Shown: in pieces, positions 5,459-8,376 of the stretch
Layout of the letters: each line of letters opens with the position of its first letter
How positions within the stretch are numbered: the stretch's first letter is position 1
From: Lewinellaceae bacterium
GTDB lineage: Bacteria > Bacteroidota > Bacteroidia > Chitinophagales > Saprospiraceae
NCBI GenBank assembly: GCA_020636155.1
Contig: JACJYM010000021.1
Coordinates: forward strand, 1 to 8,376
Reading direction: 5' to 3'
DNA length: 8,376 nt
The notes under the pieces: generated by a model
The model's input: the letters and a program-made list of their open reading frames with translations, nothing else
What the model was told of the DNA's origin: nothing
Databases searched by the model: none
Translations under genes and position numbers: made by a program

Positions 5459-6248
5459 TCCAATAATAATAAATGAGACCAATAATGGCTATGGTAAAAC
5501 AGTAATATGAAAAATACCTTAGTTGAGCCTTTTTTACAAGATTTATCATCAGCGAACATGCAAAGATGCCTGTAACGAATGCCGCTATGAAGCCCAAGCC
5601 CAAAGTGTAGATTCGAGAAGAACTAAAATCAATGTCGCCCGATAATATATCTTTTGCTATCTTTCCCAAGATGAGAGGAACAACCATTAAAAATGAAAAT
5701 CGAGCCGCCTTTTCGCGGTCAATACCCAGTAACACAGAAGTAGAAATTGTGGCACCTGAACGACTGATACCCGGCAAAATCGCAATCGCTTGTGAAATAC
5801 CGATAATGAGTGAATCCACGTAACTTACACCTTTATGCGTGGCTTTGGCACGATCTGCCAAAATGAGCAAAAACCCCGTCGCAATTAATGCCCAGAATAC
5901 GAACAGAATTTTTCCATTAAATAATGCCTCAATCTGCTTTTCAAATAAGAGGCCGACCACTACTGCCGGAATCATGGATATGATGATTTTAATGACAAAT
6001 GACCTCTGAGTATCATCATCCTTATCGAACAATCCTTTTATTATTGCCAAAATATCTTTTCTAAAAACAACAATCGTAGAAAGCGCAGTCCCGAAATGTA
6101 GAACTACGGTCATCAAAAGATTTTCAGAAAATTGTCCGTCGTTTCCAATGAAATAATTCGCAATTTCGATATGACCACTGCTGCTCACGGGCAAAAACTC
6201 CGTAAGACCTTGAATAATTCCCAACAAAATCGCCTTCCACCAGACCAT
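5451..6248 (-). CDS. uppP: Undecaprenyl-diphosphatase UppP (BacA)
   Basis: An integral inner-membrane enzyme that removes a phosphate from undecaprenyl pyrophosphate to regenerate the lipid carrier for peptidoglycan and other surface polymers. Loss or overproduction alters bacitracin sensitivity in other bacteria. The 265 residues match the family length and are hydrophobic throughout, with about eight membrane segments. Signature 1 is QGLTEFLPVSSSGH (13-26), with catalytic Glu17, the Ser cluster 22-24 and His26. Signature 2 is LPGISRSGATIS (158-169), with Arg163. The N-terminus MVWWKAILLGIIQG is typical and supports the ATG at 6248. It lies 13 nt after the DUF3098 gene, and its end overlaps the truB start by 8 nt. 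Confidence 0.97.
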   Translation of the reverse strand: MVWWKAILLGIIQGLTEFLPVSSSGHIEIANYFIGNDGQFSENLLMTVVLHFGTALSTIVVFRKDILAIIKGLFDKDDDTQRSFVIKIIISMIPAVVVGLLFEKQIEALFNGKILFVFWALIATGFLLILADRAKATHKGVSYVDSLIIGISQAIAILPGISRSGATISTSVLLGIDREKAARFSFLMVVPLILGKIAKDILSGDIDFSSSRIYTLGLGFIAAFVTGIFACSLMINLVKKAQLRYFSYYCFTIAIIGLIYYYWNA

Positions 6249-6261
6249 GTAAAGTATTAGA

Positions 6262-6549
6262 TTATTTTCGGGTAAAGACAGAATAAATTAAAAAACCCAA
6301 ACCCGTGAGAATGACAATGGGAGCCAGCGTAATCCTTCTAAAAGAATAAATCAAACTCTCATCCCAGACATCTTTTGACGGCATGTGACCTCCCGACATC
6401 AACACCAAACCAATGATGATCAACAAGGTTCCAATTCCGAAAAAAATATAATTTCTCTTGCCGTAAAGCAAATCATCTCCTGACTTTATATCGTCATATT
6501 TAGAATCTGAAAGTGTGCTGGAATTTGAGATTACAATCTTTTTTGCCAT
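6262..6549 (-). CDS. DUF3098 family small membrane protein
   Basis: A 95-residue protein with two predicted membrane helices (about 34-51 and 73-91). A hydrophilic N-terminus of about 30 residues precedes GKRNYIFFGIG, and SLIYSFRRITLAPIVILTGLGFLIYSVF forms the second half. The Lys/Arg-Asn-Tyr before helix 1, the LMSGG after it and the IYSFRRITLAP before helix 2 are the DUF3098 hallmarks as I know them. The biochemical function is unknown. The family is found in Bacteroidota between ftsX and uppP, so a link with FtsX or the divisome, or with envelope synthesis, is plausible but unproven. It lies 36 nt from ftsX and 13 nt from uppP, so it is almost certainly cotranscribed. Confidence 0.88.
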   Translation of the reverse strand: MAKKIVISNSSTLSDSKYDDIKSGDDLLYGKRNYIFFGIGTLLIIIGLVLMSGGHMPSKDVWDESLIYSFRRITLAPIVILTGLGFLIYSVFTRK

Positions 6550-6585
6550 GTTATATTCAAATTTTAAAGAGGTAAAGGTACATTT

Positions 6586-7443
6586 TTATTCATATAAATC
6601 GGAAACGCTTTTGTTCAAATATTTATTCACTGCATTAAAGGTCGATATTCCTGAAATGAGAAAAGATAGCAACAAAATGCATATTACCGTTAGCAGTACA
6701 TATTCCCATCGCAGTAATTCGAGGGCTTCTGAGGCAGAATAGGCAATCATACCTATCACCAAAAACATTCCAAATAAGGAAACAAGAAAAGACTTCCATG
6801 CTATCATTCGGGCTTTGTGGAGATAAGGCATTCTGATAAAACTATCCTTAGCTCCGACCATTTGCATGGTTTTGATTTCCCACCGATCGGCATACAGTTT
6901 CATACTTATCGTATTGTAAATGATGATAATGGCCAATATTAAAAAAAGTACCGCGAGGAAGAAAATAAAATAGGACACAAATTTAATATTCCCTTTAAGG
7001 TTTTTTATTGTGTCATTTTCATAAAAAACGGCACTTACGAAGTCATACTTCTTTAAAATTCCAGATATCTCTTGTAAATATTCTTCAGTATAAAAACTAC
7101 TTTTAACATTAAAGGATATGACATCATTGAATGGATTACCAATATTATTAATGACATTTTCACTCATTTCCATGAGCTTTATGGCCTCTTCTGCGGGTAT
7201 CTCCGTTATGGATTCGGGTACGATTTCTTGTTGAGATTTAAGTATAAAAATCAATTTTTCTGAGTCCTCAACGGTCGAATTTGGGGTCAACTCCACGAGT
7301 ATATTCAATTTCTCTTTGAGAATATTCGAAATATTACTTGAATGCAAATAAAGCAATAAAAACAAACTACATAGCAACAACACAATGCTTATCGAAAAGG
7401 TAGCATAACCCAAATTAGACGATCTTGCCGTTTTTTTTGACAT
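6586..7443 (-). CDS. ftsX: Cell division protein FtsX (ABC-type permease-like)
   Basis: The membrane half of the FtsEX complex, which couples FtsE ATP hydrolysis to activation of peptidoglycan hydrolases at the septum. The 285 residues have the FtsX order: TM1 (13-34), an extracytoplasmic domain of about 120 residues (35-153), TM2 (154-178), a cytoplasmic linker with the family motif IYNTISMKLYADRWEIKTMQMVGA (175-198), TM3 (217-237) and TM4 (248-268). The cytoplasmic coupling segment SFIRMPYLHKA follows the linker. No ftsE lies in the window. In many Bacteroidota, ftsE is elsewhere on the chromosome, so this is not a sign of damage. It is the first gene of the minus-strand cluster. The ATG at 7443 is preceded by a 314-bp noncoding gap that should carry the promoter. 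Confidence 0.94.
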   Translation of the reverse strand: MSKKTARSSNLGYATFSISIVLLLCSLFLLLYLHSSNISNILKEKLNILVELTPNSTVEDSEKLIFILKSQQEIVPESITEIPAEEAIKLMEMSENVINNIGNPFNDVISFNVKSSFYTEEYLQEISGILKKYDFVSAVFYENDTIKNLKGNIKFVSYFIFFLAVLFLILAIIIIYNTISMKLYADRWEIKTMQMVGAKDSFIRMPYLHKARMIAWKSFLVSLFGMFLVIGMIAYSASEALELLRWEYVLLTVICILLLSFLISGISTFNAVNKYLNKSVSDLYE

Positions 7444-7757
7444 TCTAAAGACTTTCTAGTTTTAGTCGAGGGATAAAAGTATAACATTTATCAGACACAT
7501 GAAAATAAAAACATATATGAAAGATAACTATGGGTTCAATTATTAAATATTGTTTGTTTCTCAAAAATCAAACTTCTAGATTAATCCACCCACCTGAGTA
7601 TTATAATTATCTCAGAACTGGTCAGCTTCTTATTGTTCAATATTAAAATTAAATTCATTTAAATACAGCTTCAACCTTCTTTTTAAATTTTAAAACTATA
7701 GCAATTTTGGAATGGATTTAACAATTTCTCATATTCATCTTCTATTCACCCTCTTCC
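7444..7757. other. 314-bp noncoding gap between the surface-protein gene and ftsX
   Basis: AT-rich on both strands, with no ORF of coding character. It should contain the 3' end of the upstream surface-protein transcript and the promoter of the ftsX cluster. I found no strong GC-rich hairpin with a U-run for the upstream gene, so termination there may rely on Rho or a weak AT-rich stem. Confidence 0.6.
7474..7481 (-). promoter_or_regulatory. Candidate -7 element for the ftsX cluster
   Basis: Read on the minus strand this is TACTTTTA, seven of eight matches to TAnnTTTG, about 30 nt before the ftsX ATG. A clear -33 TTTG is not visible at the usual distance, so the assignment is tentative. The cluster needs a promoter somewhere in 7444-7757. 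Confidence 0.25.
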
Positions 7758-8376
7758 CTACCTCACCAAAGTCACATCCCCATAAAGGGTGGTTGTTTCA
7801 GTGCCGTTTTTGTAGCGGGCTACATACACATAGACCCCGGGGTTGAGGGATTTGTGGTGTTTAGTGCCATCCCAAATCGAACTTTTCGTGGAATTTGGAT
7901 AATCATAGACCAAGTTGCCCCATCGGTCAAATACCTGTGCAGAAATGAGGGTTTGATTTTCGGGGTCGAGCTCAAATTCTAGTACGTCGTTTTGTCCATC
8001 CTGATTCGGACTGAAGATGTTAGGGATTGTGATCGTCGTCGTCGTGGTCTCTTTGACTTTAATTTGTGCGGTTAGATAATATTCGCAGCCATCGGTGTCG
8101 ATGATTTGAGCTTGGACGGTGTCGTCTGCATTCGCTGTAATATTGATATTGGTACATGGTTGGTCGAGGCATTCCCAAGTGTTGTTTGATTGCCAAGATA
8201 TGTCTGCTACCTGACTGAGACCGTTGCTTTCTATACTTAACGTCACCAATGTTCCTTTATCCACTTCTTGGCTTGTGGGTACCAACTGGAAGTTCTGAAT
8301 CGGCACTAAATCTATGGTCACTGTGCCGAGATTCAGGATGCAATTAGGATTGATGATATAGTCCACCTCGTAGCTA
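7758..8376 (-). CDS. Surface/secreted protein with gliding motility-associated C-terminal (type IX secretion type B sorting) domain; N-terminal part beyond window
   Basis: The frame is open to the right edge (205 residues visible), so only the C-terminus is present. The GTG at 8366 is internal, not a start. Counted from that GTG, residues about 20-105 look like a PKD/Ig-like beta domain rich in Thr/Ser with scattered Cys (ECLDQPC, DGCEYYL). A Thr-rich linker (ETTTTTITIP) follows, then the CHU_C/gliding motility-associated sorting domain at about 113-202: IPNIFSPNQDGQNDVLEF, VFDRWGNLVYD, WDG...LNPGVYVYVARYKNG and terminal GDVTLVR. Such domains direct export through the type IX secretion system and attachment to, or release from, the surface. 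The proteins are typically large adhesins or structural proteins. The coding DNA is visibly richer in GC than the spacer beside it. Confidence 0.92.
   Translation of the reverse strand, partial: SYEVDYIINPNCILNLGTVTIDLVPIQNFQLVPTSQEVDKGTLVTLSIESNGLSQVADISWQSNNTWECLDQPCTNINITANADDTVQAQIIDTDGCEYYLTAQIKVKETTTTTITIPNIFSPNQDGQNDVLEFELDPENQTLISAQVFDRWGNLVYDYPNSTKSSIWDGTKHHKSLNPGVYVYVARYKNGTETTTLYGDVTLVR

Noticed and set aside
5459..5482. N-terminal extension of TruB to TTG 5482
   Set aside because: It would add eight hydrophobic residues encoded within uppP; ATG 5458 gives a normal short overlap and a standard start codon.
6515..6742. Plus-strand ORF of 75 codons over the ftsX end and DUF3098 start
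   Set aside because: Antisense to two well-supported genes and without motifs.
8031..8052. Short GTC/GTG repeat tract as a microsatellite
   Set aside because: It encodes the Thr-rich linker just before the sorting domain; such linkers are common and the tract is too short to call a repeat element.

Overview
The window comes from a member of the Bacteroidota, probably a gliding, Saprospira- or Cytophaga-like bacterium. The evidence is the minus-strand order ftsX - DUF3098 gene - uppP - truB, which is a typical Bacteroidota cluster, the end of a protein with a type IX secretion (gliding motility-associated) C-terminal sorting domain, and AT-rich DNA with A/T-rich candidate promoters and few Shine-Dalgarno sequences. 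No rRNA, tRNA, CRISPR array or intact insertion sequence was seen.

Positions 1-2302 (+ strand) are an accessory array of polymorphic-toxin leftovers. Three related, basic, truncated C-terminal toxin tips (about 583-741, 1245-1409 and 1410-1733) alternate with putative immunity genes: an unrecognised acidic protein open at the left edge (1-552), a SUKH/SMI1-KNR4 protein (742-1212) and an unrecognised helical protein (1715-2302). The first and third tips abut or overlap the following immunity gene (TAA directly followed by ATG; a 19-nt overlap). That is how toxin and immunity genes are joined in intact RHS-type or contact-dependent systems. No delivery domain lies in the window, so the tips look like displaced cassettes that keep immunity or serve as a recombination reservoir. 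The middle tip has no immunity gene.

Positions 2303-3152 hold a HicBA-like type II toxin-antitoxin pair (antitoxin first), with a small palindrome immediately before the antitoxin and a terminator-like hairpin immediately after the toxin. The following ~500 bases (3153-3652) have no convincing gene but contain a GC-rich, strongly self-complementary islet. At 3653-4588 is a predicted lipoprotein that combines MORN/YwqK-like repeats with a TonB C-terminal-like domain. It converges on truB.

Positions 4715-7443 (- strand) are the conserved housekeeping cluster, transcribed ftsX -> DUF3098 -> uppP -> truB with short gaps and one 8-nt overlap. It serves cell division and cell-wall hydrolase control (FtsX), lipid-carrier recycling (UppP) and tRNA modification (TruB). 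After a 314-bp spacer, the right edge holds the C-terminal 205 residues of a large secreted or surface protein (- strand). The housekeeping genes are secure. The immunity and toxin-tip assignments rest on context and on similarity among the fragments. I did not recognise a wholly new system. The toxin-tip array with two unassigned immunity candidates is the most interesting part.
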